Shown here one piece after another: positions 35,059-46,954 of a stretch of 64,000 nt of DNA; position 1 is the first letter of the stretch; every line of letters begins with the position of its first letter. The stretch is from Dasypus novemcinctus (lineage: Eukaryota > Chordata > Mammalia > Cingulata > Dasypodidae), in NCBI RefSeq assembly GCF_030445035.2, contig NC_080704.1:27074499-27138498 (forward strand), in the 5' to 3' direction. The notes below the pieces were generated by a model that was not told where the DNA came from, searched no databases, and saw only the letters and a program-made list of their open reading frames with translations. Position numbers and translations under genes: made by a program.

Positions 35059-35530
35059 GAAGCAGATGTGGCTCAAGCGATTGAGCCACATGGGAGGTCT
35101 GTGGTTCAGTTCCCAGTGCTTCCTAAAGAAGAGAGTGAGCTGGCACGATGGGCAGGCGAGGCAAGCTGGCATAAGATGATGCAACAAAAGACACAAGAGA
35201 AAAAACAACAAAGCAGGGAGCAGAGGTTCCTGGCGCCTCCTAAAGAGGACAAGCAGGCTGGTGAGATGGCACGATGCACAGGCACAGTGAGCTGAGGTAA
35301 CAAGATGACACAAGAGACACAAGGGAAAAACCGAAGGAGAGACACAACAAAGCAGGGAGCAGAGGTGGCTCAAGCGATTAGGCACTTCCCTCCCATATCA
35401 GAGGTCCTGGGTTTGGTTCCTAGTGCCTCCTAGAGAAACAAAGAAGACAAAGATGAGCAGACACAGCAAGTGCACACAATGCAGGGGAGGGAGAGATAAA
35501 TAAAGTAAACCTTCAAAAAAATTAAAAACT
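35059..35530 (+). mobile_element. Composite DAS-type SINE, repeated heads
   Basis: It starts with a head (GCAGATGTGGCTCAAGCGAT), then a body with two rounds of CAAGATG/CACAAGAGACACAAG-like sequence, then a second head at about 35360 (GCAGAGGTGGCTCAAGCGAT). One target duplication, TAYAATATAGG at 35048-35058 and 35531-35541, encloses all. Confidence 0.8.
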
Positions 35531-35666
35531 TACAATATAGGTTCAGTGCGCTAAGAGAGCTCACAGCTTAGCTGGGAGGCAAACACAATGACAAATACCA
35601 TGTCAGAACAGAGGACAAAGAGATGAATTCTCCCTAGGAGTTACCAGAATGATTTCACAAAGATTG

Positions 35667-35840
35667 GCCTCCCCCCACCCCACCGAGATGGCTCCCTCAT
35701 CTGTGTGCTGGTTGTTTTTGTGGGGTTTTTTTGCGCATTGTTTGTGCTTGTTTTCTGTTGCTCATTGTTTGTTTGTCTTCTTTAGGAGAGACCTCCCATG
35801 TGGGAGGCAGGCACTCAATTGCTTGAGCCACATCCACTCC
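35667..35840 (-). mobile_element. Short DAS-type SINE
   Basis: Reversed head near 35788-35838 with a T/G-rich tail side. CAAAGATTG flanks it at 35658-35666 and 35841-35849. Confidence 0.8.
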
Positions 35841-35954
35841 CAAAGATTGACCTTTGACTAGACCTTTAAAAACAATGAAGAAGGGGGCATCTGGACTGGT
35901 GACCTCAATGGCAGGGCTGAAACACTCCCAGGTGAAGGGTGGATGTTCCAGTTA

Positions 35955-36180
35955 CTATGGCTTCAAATTATCCCAAAACTCAGGTGGTGCAAAACCAACC
36001 ATTTATTATGCTCAAAGATTCTGTGAGCCCTCCATTCCATCATGGCACAGGACGGGTTGTCACTGCTCCACAATGTCTCAGCTGGAAGACTCAAAGGCTG
36101 GCGGCTGAAATTGTCTGTGGGCTTACTTGTTCACGTCTGCCAGTTGATGTAGGCTGCTGGTGAGACCTTAGCTAGAGCTG
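35955..36180 (+). mobile_element. Ancient interspersed repeat, class uncertain
   Basis: CAAATTATCCCAAAACTCAG, AACCATTTATTATGCTCA, GATTCTGTGAG and CAGCTGGAAGACTCAAAGGC are known wording of an old mammalian repeat. The family is not assigned. Confidence 0.45.
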
Positions 36181-36181
36181 G

Positions 36182-36247
36182 AAGCTACCCATGGGACCTT
36201 GTACATGGGAAGCAGGCACTCAGCCACTTGAGCTACATCTGCTCTCT
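36182..36247 (-). mobile_element. DAS-type SINE head fragment
   Basis: GACCTTGTACATGGGAAGCA and CACTTGAGCTACATCTGCTC are a reversed tRNA-like head. Tail and flanks are not clear. Confidence 0.6.
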
Positions 36248-36739
36248 GCTACATCGCCTTTTGTATCTCAACCTCTGAAGTCATGCAGTGCCACTTCTGC
36301 CCCATCTGATTTGTCAGAAGGAAGTCACTAGAGTTGGCCCATATTCAAGGGAAGAGGATTTACACTCTGCCTTTTGGAAGGAGGGCTGGCAGGGTTCTAA
36401 GAGAACATGTGGAGCCAGGAATATCACTGTGGTCATTTTTGGAAAACACAATCTGCAGCAATAGGTTTGGTGGTATATGTCTCAACTGGAGCCACTGTGG
36501 CATGGGGACTCCCTCTGGGACAATGGCTGGGTCCACAGGTATAAATCAGCCGTATATATATAAAGAGTGATAACCCTGGGGCATCACTCCACCCCTTGCA
36601 ATGCCTAACTTCAGTACTGACCAAGTGGTAGTGATCACAGGGCTGTCTTTCATTTAGGACTGATCCATTCAGTTCATGAACCCTGGGGTTCTTGAATACA
36701 ATTTTGTGGGGGGTGGGGATGGGGGATTTTGAGAGAGAA
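36248..36739. other. Unique stretch
   Basis: No gene or repeat is recognised. A TATATATATA run lies near 36552. Confidence 0.3.
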
Positions 36740-37106
36740 AAAAATAGGCCCCAATCAAGCTGGTGGAGTGAGGTGCTTCAGGGCTCTGTTCCTCCATAGA
36801 AGCTGTGTACAACCATCAAGAACTGGGAGAAACATCATTCTCAAAGCTCCAGAAAACAGCTAAAGGACTGCAGTATAACAGGGCAAATGCCTAATTGAGA
36901 AAAAGGTCACTTAAAAATTGCCAACCAAGAATTTCATATCTGGTAAACTTGTCTTTCAAAAATGAGGGAGAGATTAAGACATTCCCAGATAAACAAAAGC
37001 TGAAGGAGTTTTTCATCACTAGACTGGCCCTACAGGAGATGCCAGAGAGAGTTCTGAAGGTTGAAAGGAAAGGACACTAGGTAATAGATCAAAGTTCCAT
37101 GAAGAA

Positions 37107-37560
37107 GAAGGAGGCGGATGTGGCTCAACCAATTGGGCTCCCGTCTACCATATAGGAGGTCCAGGGTTCGATGCCCAGGGCCTCCTGGCAAAGGCAAGCT
37201 GGCCTGTGGAAAGCTGTGGAGAGCTGTGGAGAGCTGGCTCATGTGGAGTGCTGGCCTGCGTGGAGTACGCACAGGAGTGCTGCCCTGTGCAGGAGTGCTG
37301 GCCCACGTGGAGAGCTGGCGCAGCAAGATGACACAACAAAAAGAGACATAGAGGAGAAATAATAAGAGATGCAGCAGACCAGGGAGCTGAGGTGGTGCAA
37401 GAGAATGATCGCCTCTCTCCCACTCCGGAAGGTCCCAGAATTGGTTCCTAGAGCCGCCTAATGAGAATACAAGGAGACACAGAAGAACACACAGCGAATG
37501 GACACAGAGAGCAGACAATGGAGGGAGGGTGGAGAAATAAATAAATAAATCTTTAAAAAA
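37107..37560 (+). mobile_element. Long DAS-type SINE, variant body
   Basis: Head at left (GGCGGATGTGGCTCAACCAA), then a GC-rich body with small GAGCTGTGGA repeats, then the A-rich tail. AAAGYTCCATGAAGAA lies at 37091-37106 and 37561-37576. Confidence 0.85.
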
Positions 37561-38308
37561 AAAGCTCCATGAAGAAATGAAGCTCTCTGGTGAGGGTAAC
37601 GACATGGGCAAATATAAATGCCAGTACTATTGGTATTTTGAGTTTGTAACTCCACTCTTTGCTTCCGACAGGATCTAAAAGGCAAATGTATAAAATAAAA
37701 TGATAAATCAGTGGTTTTGGACTCATAGTGTACAAACATGTCATTTTAAACAAGAACTACCTAAAAAGGTATAGGACTGAGGGGTACAAGAAGTTAGTGT
37801 ATACTATTGCAGTTAATTTGGTACCAAAGCAAACAAGGTTGTTACAGATGTAAGATGTTAAAATTTAAACTCCATGGCAACTACAAAGAAAATATCAGAG
37901 AATATGCAAGCTCATAGAGACAGAAATTAGAATACAAGTTGCTAGGGGTGGTGGGGTAGGGGGAATAGGGAGTTAATGTATGATGGGTATAGGGATTCTG
38001 TGTTGGAAGATGAGAAAGTTCTAGTAATAGAAGGTGGTGAAGGTACTGCAATATTGTGAATGTGATTAATCCCACTGAATGGTATGCTTGGGAGGGGCTG
38101 AGATGGGAAAGTTTATGTTACATATATATTCCCACGATTACAAAAGAAAAAAAGAGCAACTAAAGACAATGACAATTAAATGCAATACATGGTCCTGATC
38201 CTGGATGGGATCTAACAAGGGAGTAGTAAAAGCCCAAAGGGACATCATTGGGACATATGAAAAAATTGGAATATAAACTATAAGCTTTATATCAATGTTA
38301 AATTTCTT

Positions 38309-38676
38309 TCTTTTTTTTTTAAAGATTTATTTATTTATTTAATTCCCCCCCTCCCCCGGTTGTCTGTTCTCTGTGTCTATTTGCTGTGTCTTGTTTCTTT
38401 GTCTGCTTCTGTTGTCGTCAGCGGCACGGAAGTGTGGGCGGCGCCATTCCTGGGCAGGCTGCTCTTTCTTTGGCTGGGCGGCTCTCCTTACGGGGCGCAC
38501 TCCTTGTGCGTGGGGCTCCCCTACGCGGGGGACACCCCTGCGTGGCGCGGCACTCCTTGCGCGCATCAGTACTGCACATGGGCCAGTTCCACATGGGTCA
38601 AGGAGGCCCGGGGCTTGAACCGCGGACCTCCCATGTGGTAGACGGACGCCCTAACCACTGGGCCAAGTCTGTTTCC
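38309..38676 (-). mobile_element. Long DAS-type SINE
   Basis: Reversed complete copy inside the L1M. It has a perfect 16-bp CAATGTTAAATTTCTT at 38293-38308 and 38677-38692. Confidence 0.9.
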
Positions 38677-38833
38677 CAATGTTAAATTTCTTGAACTTGA
38701 AAACTGCACTTAAGGTGGTTATATAAGTGAATATCCTTGTTCTTAGGAAATGTATGTGGCAGTATTAAGTGTTCAAGGAACATGATATATGCAACCTACT
38801 CAAATGTTTAGAAAATGTAATGATAAATATAAA

Positions 38834-38856
38834 CGGATGGATGGATGGATAGAATG
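38834..38856 (+). repeat. (GGAT)n microsatellite
   Basis: Short run of ATGG/GGAT units inside the L1M 3' region. Confidence 0.7.
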
Positions 38857-38999
38857 ATACTGCAAAAGGGGTGTTAAATTTGGTAGATCTGAGTATGGGG
38901 CAGGGAGGGAGAGTAGGGATATTTTAGAACTCTCTGTATGGGATTTATTTTTGTTATTTTAAACTATCCTGAAGTTTGAAATTATATTTTTAAAAAGAG

Positions 39000-40264
39000 A
39001 GAAATGCTGGACTGCCTGTGAGTGTGGGTATGTGGGTGTTTGAGCAATTAAATAATTTGAAATCAAAAGTGTTCATGGTGGACAGCAATGGCTCTGGGGC
39101 CAGTAACACAACGAGCCTTAAATCATAAACATTCATAGCCTTGGAATATGTCCATGTCTTTGCCTAAAAGTCACTCAGACTCTACACCTAGTTTCCTGTG
39201 GGCGATCTCTGCAGATTTAGTATAATTGTCAACGTGTTGGTCTTCTCACAAAGGCAAGTGACCTCACTTGTACCTTCAAGCTGGTAAAGAGGTCAAATGA
39301 GTTATAATTTTAATATGCTAATTTGTGTGCCTGTCTACCCCCCCCCCCCATCAGTTTAGAGGCTCTTTTGAGGGTAGAATCCATTATATCTAGTCTCCCC
39401 CTGAAGTACTTAAGAACATGGTAAAATGGGCACTTTGGCTCCTTGGGAAAAGCCTGGACTCTGGTGATGTCGGACAATCCTTGATTTAAATCTCAAATCT
39501 GCCACACTCTAGTTGTGTGGACTTGGATATGTTACTTAATTGCATTGGATTTTAGTATCCACATCCCAGAATTATTATGAGGATTAAAATTATTTTGCCC
39601 TGCACCCTAGTTGGTGCTCATTAAGTGCTAGTTCCTTTCTTTCCCATTGAAAATGTTGACTGGTCTCCATTCCACCTTTCCCCATTTAGCTTATTTCACT
39701 AGAGTTCTTCCTCTCCCCAACTCAATTGTGAATGCAGAAACTGGGCAATGGGAAAATTCCAGAGACTTTCTCTGACCCCTGCAGGTAGGCTTCCCCCAGG
39801 GAGGCCCAGGCAAGCTTTATCCTCCTACTTCCCCTCCTTCCCACCACTGTTTTCTCGCTGCTTTCAAATGAGGGAAGGAGAAGGAGCTACAGGAGGTTGT
39901 AAGGGACCAGAGGCCTCAGGTCTGAGAAAAGAAGAGCTGGCATGCCCTGGGGAGCAGGGAGGAAAGCTGATTTGTCACAAGTTAAATCCTTCTCATTCAC
40001 TGATGAAATAATTACTTATTGCATCTCACTATGTCCCAAGCACTAAGTGAGGAGCTGGGAATACAGCAGTGAGGAAGAACAAGATCTCTATAATCTTTCC
40101 AGATTTATGGCATTTATGTTAGTCATCAGTGTATTATGGCAGGAGAGGATGGTGTAGATAAAAGATAGACAGATAAACAAATTATAAATTGTAATACAGT
40201 GAAAGTGCTACAAGGAAAATAAATTGCCTTGTGCTGGCTATCCAACCAAAGGGCAACTGAGGTC
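39000..40264. other. Unique stretch with MIR and old LINE scraps
   Basis: Bases about 39445-39640 are a forward MIR (GGACTTGGATATGTTACTTA, TTATTATGAGGATTAAA). Bases 40010-40230 have old LINE/MIR3-like wording (GCTGGGAATACAGCAGTGAG). An 11-bp C run lies near 39340. No gene is recognised. Confidence 0.45.
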
Positions 40265-40279
40265 AAGAGCTGGAAGACA

Positions 40280-40668
40280 GGGAAACGGACTTTGGCCCAG
40301 TGGTTAGGGCATCCGTCTACCATATGGGAGGTCCGCGGTTCAAACCCCGGGCCTCCTTGACCCGTGTGGAGCTGGCCATGCGCAGCGCTGATGCGCGCAA
40401 GGAGTGCCCTGCCACGCAAGGGTGTCCCCCGCGTGGGGGAGCCCCACGTGCAAGGAGTGCGCCCGTGAGGAGAGCCGCCCAGCGTGAAAAGAAAGAGCAG
40501 CCTGCCCAGGAATGGCGCCGCCCACACTTCCCGTGCCACTGACGACAACAGAAGCGGACAAAGAAACAAGACGCAGCAAATAGACACCAAGAACAGACAA
40601 CCAGGGGAGGGGGGGAAATTAAATAAAATAAATAAAAAAATAAATTAATTAATTAAATAAAAAAAAAA
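40280..40668 (+). mobile_element. Long DAS-type SINE
   Basis: Complete copy with perfect AAGAGCTGGAAGACA at 40265-40279 and 40669-40683. Confidence 0.9.
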
Positions 40669-40718
40669 AAGAGCTGGAAGACAATGAGCTAGACTTGCAA
40701 AGGTCTAGACCAGGGTTT

Positions 40719-41239
40719 TTTTTTTTTAATTTTTTTATTTTTTATTGACTTTGTAATAATATTACATTAAAAATATATATGTGAGGTCCCATTCAACCCC
40801 ACCCCCCACCCCCCCTCTCCCCCCCCCAACAACACTCGTTCCCATCATCATGACACATCCATTGGATTTGGTAAGTACATCTTTGGGCACCTCTGCACCT
40901 CATATACATTGGTTCACATCATGGCCCATACTCTCCTCTATTCCATCAAGTGGGCCCTGTGAGGATTTACAATGTCCGGTGATTACCTCTGAAGCACCAT
41001 CCAGGGCAGCTCCATGTCCCGAAGACGCCTCCACCTCTCATCTCTTCCTGCTTTTCCCCATACCCTTTGTCCATTATGTCCACTTTTCCCAATCCAATGC
41101 CACCTCTTCTATGTGGATATTGGATTGGTTGTGTCCATTGCACCTCTATGTCAAGAGGAGGGTCAGATTCCACCTGGATGCTGGATGCAATCCTCCCATT
41201 TTCAGTTGTAATCACTCTAGGCTCCATGGTGTGGTGGTT
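40719..41239 (-). mobile_element. Retroposon of about 520 bp, copy 2
   Basis: Reverse-oriented match to 17429-17945. A-tail appears as poly-T at left, and the 5' end is AACCACCACACC at right. Perfect 13-bp target duplication TAGACCAGGGTTT at 40706-40718 and 41240-41252. The target is the end of a MER20 element. No 3' transduction is seen here. Confidence 0.8.
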
Positions 41240-41244
41240 TAGAC

Positions 41245-41479
41245 CAGGGTTTCTCACACTTGACACTGCTGAAATTTGGGGTCAGATAACTTTGTGTTGT
41301 GTGTGGTGGGGCAGAGTGGGCAGCTGTCCTGTGCATAGTAGGGTGTTTAGCAACATCCCTGGCCTCTACCCACAAGATGCCAGTAGCACCATCCTGCCCA
41401 AAGTCATGACAACCGAAAATGTCTCCAGGCATTGCCAAATGTCACTTGCAGGGCAGAACCACCTGGCTGAGAACCACTG
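41245..41479 (+). mobile_element. MER20-like hAT element
   Basis: It opens CAGGGTTTCTCA and closes TGAGAACCACTG, with internal GGTGTTTAGCAACATCCCTGG, CCACAAGATGCCAGTAGCAC and AAATGTCTCCAGGCATTGCC-type blocks. The length of 235 bp is close to the family's roughly 220. Its first bases were duplicated when the neighbouring retroposon inserted. Confidence 0.8.
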
Positions 41480-41999
41480 GGGGCAAGCGCATTCCCGGCA
41501 GAGGGAGCAGCAAGGGCAAGGAAAGGCCCACAGGTGGGCCCCGGCCTGCCTGGCCTCACCAGTTTCAGCTGCCCCTGCCTCGGGGTGAATGTGTCAACCG
41601 TGAGAAAGCAGAGGTTGGTGCTAAGAGAGGAAAGAAGTAAACCAGGGAGAGCAGATGAACTGCTCTTCTCTCCACTCACAGTCTGCAAGTGGGGCCAGGC
41701 AGCCTCACAGTACATCAGGGCACAAAGTCCAGCAGGTACTACGGTTCTGGGCTCTGGACTGCTTCCCGGAAAAGAACTCTGGCATCGCTTTTCTGTGATC
41801 CAAGACCAGATTTTAGTTGCTTTTAGTAGTTGTCTTAGTTAATTGGGAAAAATTAACCCATCAACTCTACCGCAAATTTTTATCATGTAAACTCATCATC
41901 TCTAAATAGCATCAGCTTCCTAGAAACAGGTTAATGAAATTAAATAGGACAATACCTCCTTTCACTAGTTGCACCTTGATATAGCCCCATTTCCTCCCT
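41480..41999. other. Unique stretch
   Basis: Moderately GC-rich at the left. No exon or repeat is recognised. Confidence 0.3.
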
Positions 42000-42950
42000 G
42001 TCTTTCCCACCCCGAATCCACCAAGTCCTGAGCAACCACTATTCTACTTCCATCTCTATGGATTTGCCTCTTCTGGAAATTTCATATAAACAATATGTGG
42101 CCTTTTTAAACTGTCTTCTTTCCCTTAGAAATGTTTTCAAGGGTCATCGATGTTGTAGCATTGATGTAGCAAAAAAGTTAATTCCTTTTTATGGTTTAAT
42201 ACTATTCCACTTGTGGATGTACCACATTTGTTTATCCTTTCATCAGCTGATGGACATTTGGTTGTTTCTACTGTTTGACTATTACGAATAATGCTACAAA
42301 TATCTTTTTACAAGTCATTGTGTGGATTTGTTTCCACTTCTCTTGGACATATACCTAGGAATGGAATTGCTGGGTATTATGGTAACTGTTTAACATTTTG
42401 AGGAACTGCCAGACCATTTTCTCCATATCCTTGTCAATACTTGTTAGTGTCAGTCTTTTAAAATTTAAGCCATCCTAGTGGGTATGAAGTGGTATCTTGT
42501 TGTGGTTTTCACTTGCATTTCCATAATGAATAACAATGTTGAACATCTTTTCATGTGCTTATTGGTCCATCTTCTTTGGAAATATGTTTGTTCAAATCTT
42601 TTGCCCATTTGGATTGTCTTTTTATTCTTGAGTTGTAAAAGTTCTTTATATATTCTAGATACAAATCCCTTATCAAATATATGATTTGCAAATATTTACT
42701 CCCATTCTGTGAGTTGTCTTTTTACTTTCTTGGCGGTATTGTTTGTTGTACAAAATTTTGATGTAGTTCAAATGATCTGTTTTTTATTTGTTGTTTGTTC
42801 TTGTGGTAGTCTAAGAAACCATTGTCTAACTCAAGGTCACAAATATTTACTCCTATGTTTTCTTCTGAGGGTTTTAAAGTTGTAGCTCTGACATTTATGT
42901 CTACTATTCCCATGGTCTTCTACGAGTCTTACCTGATTGGTAGTGCTTTC
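42000..42950 (-). mobile_element. L1 fragment (ORF2/3' region), reversed
   Basis: Familiar antisense L1 wording: CTTGGACATATACCTAGGAA, GCTGGGTATTATGGTAAC, AAATCTTTTGCCCATTTGGA, GTTCTTTATATATTCTAGAT, CAAATATTTACTCCCATTCT and TTTTCTTCTGAGGGTTTTA, in order. Heavily mutated and old. Confidence 0.8.
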
Positions 42951-44385
42951 CCAGGGAAATATTTATGGTACCATCAAAAAACAAACAAACTATTGTGTTT
43001 AATACAGAATGTGCAATGTGTACTCTTTAGCATTCTGATCTAGGCGAGAACAATATTTGAAATGAGCCAGTGCTCTCTCTGTAGGACAAATAAATGCTTT
43101 CATAAGGACGTCACTTTTGAATGGGGTGCAGCTTATGACCTATTTACTTATGAACCAGTCCAAACAGCTTGCCTCCATAGCGTGAGGGAAGGAAGAAAGA
43201 CGCTATTGTGAGAATCAGAAAAAAAACCCAATCACTAATTTGGTCTAAACAAGGGAGCTTGGAGTTTTCTATGGCCTTCAAAAACTACTTTCTCTTTGCT
43301 TGAGTTAGATGACTGAAACTGTTTTTTTTTAATGTCTTGTGACCTGGAAATAGTTAATGTAAATATAATAGTCCTATTATTTATGTTTTTTTTTCCCCTC
43401 TAAAGCTGAGGGGAAGATGGCATAACATAAGTAAAACAAATGATTCACTAAAAGGACTCATGGGACTCAGAATATGGCTATGATTTATCACAGCAAAAAT
43501 GCAGCCACATGTGTGCAATGCATCTGCAAAGGGAAGCCCATTAGAGACTAAGTGCCCAAGGATTTTACTGGGGGCTGGTCACGTAGGCATCCTCTGCCTA
43601 GCAACTAGCAAAATTCCAGATTCCCATAAGGAAGGCAGGCATTCCTCATAAATCACATTGCTTACACAAACAATCTATGTGATCTGATACAACACAGTTT
43701 GGTGCCCCAGTCTGGTCAGCGTAGGGAACATTTTAGAAGCCGAGTTTTCTCAGGGCCAACCCTGCAAGTGGGCCTTTCTAGACTGCAGTCTCAGGCCTGC
43801 TATGTTAACTTGTTTCTTCAGAGGCCATGCCACTCACTCAAGTGTCAATTTGAAGTTTACTTATGTAAATGCTCAAAACTGGCGTATATTAATATTCTGA
43901 ATTTGTAATAGTTTCAGTGAGTTGAAGTTTATTCTATTTATGAATTAAAAATTTAAGTATAATATTATGATAATAAATATTGTATGGTGAATGTTTAAAC
44001 TTAAGAAACATTTAAAGGACAGTGGCATACTGTGCTAGGCAAGCTGAAATTAATTTGACATAAAACATATCTATTAATTAAAGCATGGCCTGAGGGTCTC
44101 AGCTGGCCCTACTTTGACTTTTAGCTAGATGGTCAAATTCCTGTTTGTACCTGAAAGCAATAAGACATTAAATGTTTTCTATTAATATATACAATAACAT
44201 TAATGAATTAACTAGAGTAACACATCATGGATGCCTCAGAAGACCAACCCTGGGTTAACTCTTGCCGGTGTTTAAAGGGAAAAATGGTGATCACGCAGAG
44301 AAAGCATGAGTTAGGGCCTAACTTAGTAAAATCACCCACCTAAAACCAATGTCCCCTGTTTTACACCAGGCATGTTTCCTCTTCT
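42951..44385. other. Unique stretch
   Basis: AT-rich. No gene, RNA gene or repeat is recognised. Confidence 0.3.
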
Positions 44386-44405
44386 TTCTTACATAAAAGA
44401 GTTAG

Positions 44406-44837
44406 GGAAGCGAAGTTGGCCCAGTGGATGGGGCGGCCACCTATCACATGGGAGGTCCGCGGTTCAAACCCCGAGCCTCCTTGACCCGTGTGGAACTGGC
44501 CCATGTGCAGTGCTGATGCGTGCAAGGAGTGCCCTGCCACGCAGGGGTGTCCCCCACGTAGGGGAGCCCCATGCGCAAGGAGTGCGCCCCGTAAGGAGAG
44601 CCACCCAGCGCGAAAAAAGTGCAGCCTGCCCAAGAATGGTGCAGCACACACAGAGAGCTGACATAACAAGATGACACAACAAAGAGAGACACAGATTCCC
44701 AGTGCTGCTGATAAGGATAGAAGCGGTCACAGGAGAACACACAGCGAATGGACACAGAGAGCAGACAACTGGGGGAGGTAGAAGGGGAGAGAAATAAATA
44801 AATTAAAATCTTTAATTAAAAAAATTAATTAAAAAAA
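44406..44837 (+). mobile_element. Long DAS-type SINE
   Basis: Complete copy. AGTTAG flanks it at 44400-44405 and 44838-44843. It splits the left member of a direct repeat of about 55 bp whose right member is at 45261-45318. Confidence 0.82.
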
Positions 44838-44878
44838 AGTTAGTGTAGATGAAAAATATAAAATCATTGCTTAGGTGT

Positions 44879-45267
44879 TATTAGCCAGAGTTCTCCAGAG
44901 AAAGAGAACTGTAGATGAAGACGAAGTTAAATTCCCCAGGAGAAGCTGCAAGTTGGAAACTACAATGAAGGTGACGTTAAATTACTTAGGAGAAGATGGC
45001 TGGCTCAAGTAGAGATAGAAATTCTCTTTTCTAACTTCGGAAATCATCAATTTTGGCTTTACTATCTCCACCACTGGATAAGGAGACTACCCTCACTGCT
45101 GAGGACAATTTTCTTTGTTGATTGTAGATGCAATTAATTGACTATAGATACTAATCCATCTGTGAAATACACTCACAGTAACAATCAGGCCAGTGCTTGC
45201 TTGATCAAACACCTGGACACCATAACCACGCCAAGTTGATGCATGCAATCAACCATCACATTACCTA
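44879..45267 (+). repeat. Interspersed repeat, class uncertain, copy 1
   Basis: It shares start (TTAGCCAGAGTTCTCCAGAG), middle (CAGTGCTTGCTTGA) and end (AACCATCACA) with the repeat at 47715-48165. Known in mammals by this wording, but I do not assign the class. Confidence 0.55.
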
Positions 45268-45318
45268 AAAAAGTTAGTGTTGGTGTACACAAAAACTCTA
45301 AAACCATTGCTTAGGTAC

Positions 45319-46954
45319 ATTAAGTTTGTGTTTTCAACCAACATCGTCAGCTACTCCTTTGCATGAGAACTCGAGTTAGGGCAGTGCTGTGGGAACATTA
45401 AGAATAAAAAGACACTTGTCCTGGCCTCAATGAAATTATAGTCTACTAGAGGAGTTGGGTGTGAAATAAGAGTAGAATAGGCACAGGGCTGTAAGAAATC
45501 TAGAAAGTGAACTCAGAGTTCAGAGAGAAAAGATTTTCATGCCTGGAAATTTAGTTCTGCAGAAAGCTAAGAGCAATGGTGAATTCAATAAGGAGCACAA
45601 ATAAGTTAAACAATTTTGAAAGGGTACAAGTTTTCCCTGACTCTCACATCCTGTTTAGACATGAGTAACAAGAACAGGTGTCCCAAGGGGAAAACAGCAA
45701 TCACACAAAGAAATGTGTTCGTTCTAAGTTAAGCATCTGTAGGTCAGTGGACTACAGAGAGCCAATAACACAAAGTGAGAAGTAGAAAACAATGCCAGGA
45801 TTTGCTTGAAAATAATGGAGAGGGGCAGCAGCAAGAAGCACAGCTCTGCTCCCTCCTCTCACACAGGAGGCAAGTGCAATGTGCCAAGCAGGAGAGGCCC
45901 TGGAAACACCACTGCCCCTTCCAGGTTCTGGAGAAGAAGAGCAAAGCTAATGAGCTTCTCCTCACAAATCATGCAACTTCCAATACTGGAAAACACACTC
46001 AAAGCCGATCCGAGCCTCCCTTTTGAGCAGTGCCATGGCTGAGGGTTGCGCTCCTAATGAAGGATTCTGAAAATGACTCAGAGATAAGAGTGACACACTG
46101 CCATAGACACAAAAGACATACTTGTAACTTTCTAAAACTTTTTCAAATGGAGAGAAATACATCAACTGCATTAATTACAGGAAGGGCCTCAGTGGTCACA
46201 TGGAGCCAAAGTTTACTAAATAAATATGAGAGTTTTAATATTAACTTCCTTGCTTTTATCATTTGTTTTGAAAATTTATTTTTATTTGTGTCAATGTTAT
46301 ATAGGCACAGAGTTTCAAGATAAACAGTTTAGCTAAGTCTTTTGTGAAAAAAAGCAGGAGTCCCATTGTCTCGTCTCCCCACCCTTAGTGTGCCAATGGC
46401 ATCTTACAAACCCCTTTCCTCTTGTCTTCTTGGGGTTTCAGGAGAAAGTAATGTGTGTATTTAGATACCATCATTACTTGGAGGCCATTTTCTCATAATT
46501 TGGAAGGGATATGGAAGATACATTAGATGACTGATATTTAAAAGCTGATAGTGAACAAAGCATTTAAAATCATTTCTCCTACCATACTCAAATTTGGGGT
46601 CACTCAATTTTAAAATCCCAGTACTGTGTCATTAGGCATCTGAAGGATTCACTATGACTTCACTTTTGAGCGTGGGGAACAAGCGTTTGAACCTTGTATT
46701 TTGCTCCATCTTTGCCTTTCACTTTTTCTCCCCCCTATCCTTACAGTCCCAGAGACAAGGTGGCGTTGAAGCGGGAGTCTTACAAAATATACCTGAGAGG
46801 AGAGGGTTTATGGACTGACTATATGGATATTGAATCTCAGGATTATTTGACAGGTGGGAGGGCGTCAGGGAGAAGAGTCACTTCTTTTGCCTTCCAGAGC
46901 CATGCTAAAGTCCAGCAACTGAACTCGACAGTTGGTTAAAGAGCTAAAGGCCCC
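45319..46954. other. Unique stretch
   Basis: Old LINE/MIR3-like scrap near 45420-45510. Overlapping frames of about 80 codons at 45775-46042 have no family resemblance. No gene is recognised. Confidence 0.35.

Larger units (their letters stand above)
36740..38995 (+). mobile_element. L1M-type LINE, 3' part, split by two SINEs
   Basis: Landmarks in order are CCAACCAAGAATTTCATATC, GGGAGAGATTAAGACATTCC, CTACAGGAGATGCCAGAGAG near 37030-37050, GGGGAATAGGGAGTTAATG near 37960, CTTAAGGTGGTTATATAAGT near 38711, and the terminal GTATGGGATTTATTTTTGTTA. SINEs occupy 37107-37560 and 38309-38676. Ancient and non-coding. Confidence 0.75.
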
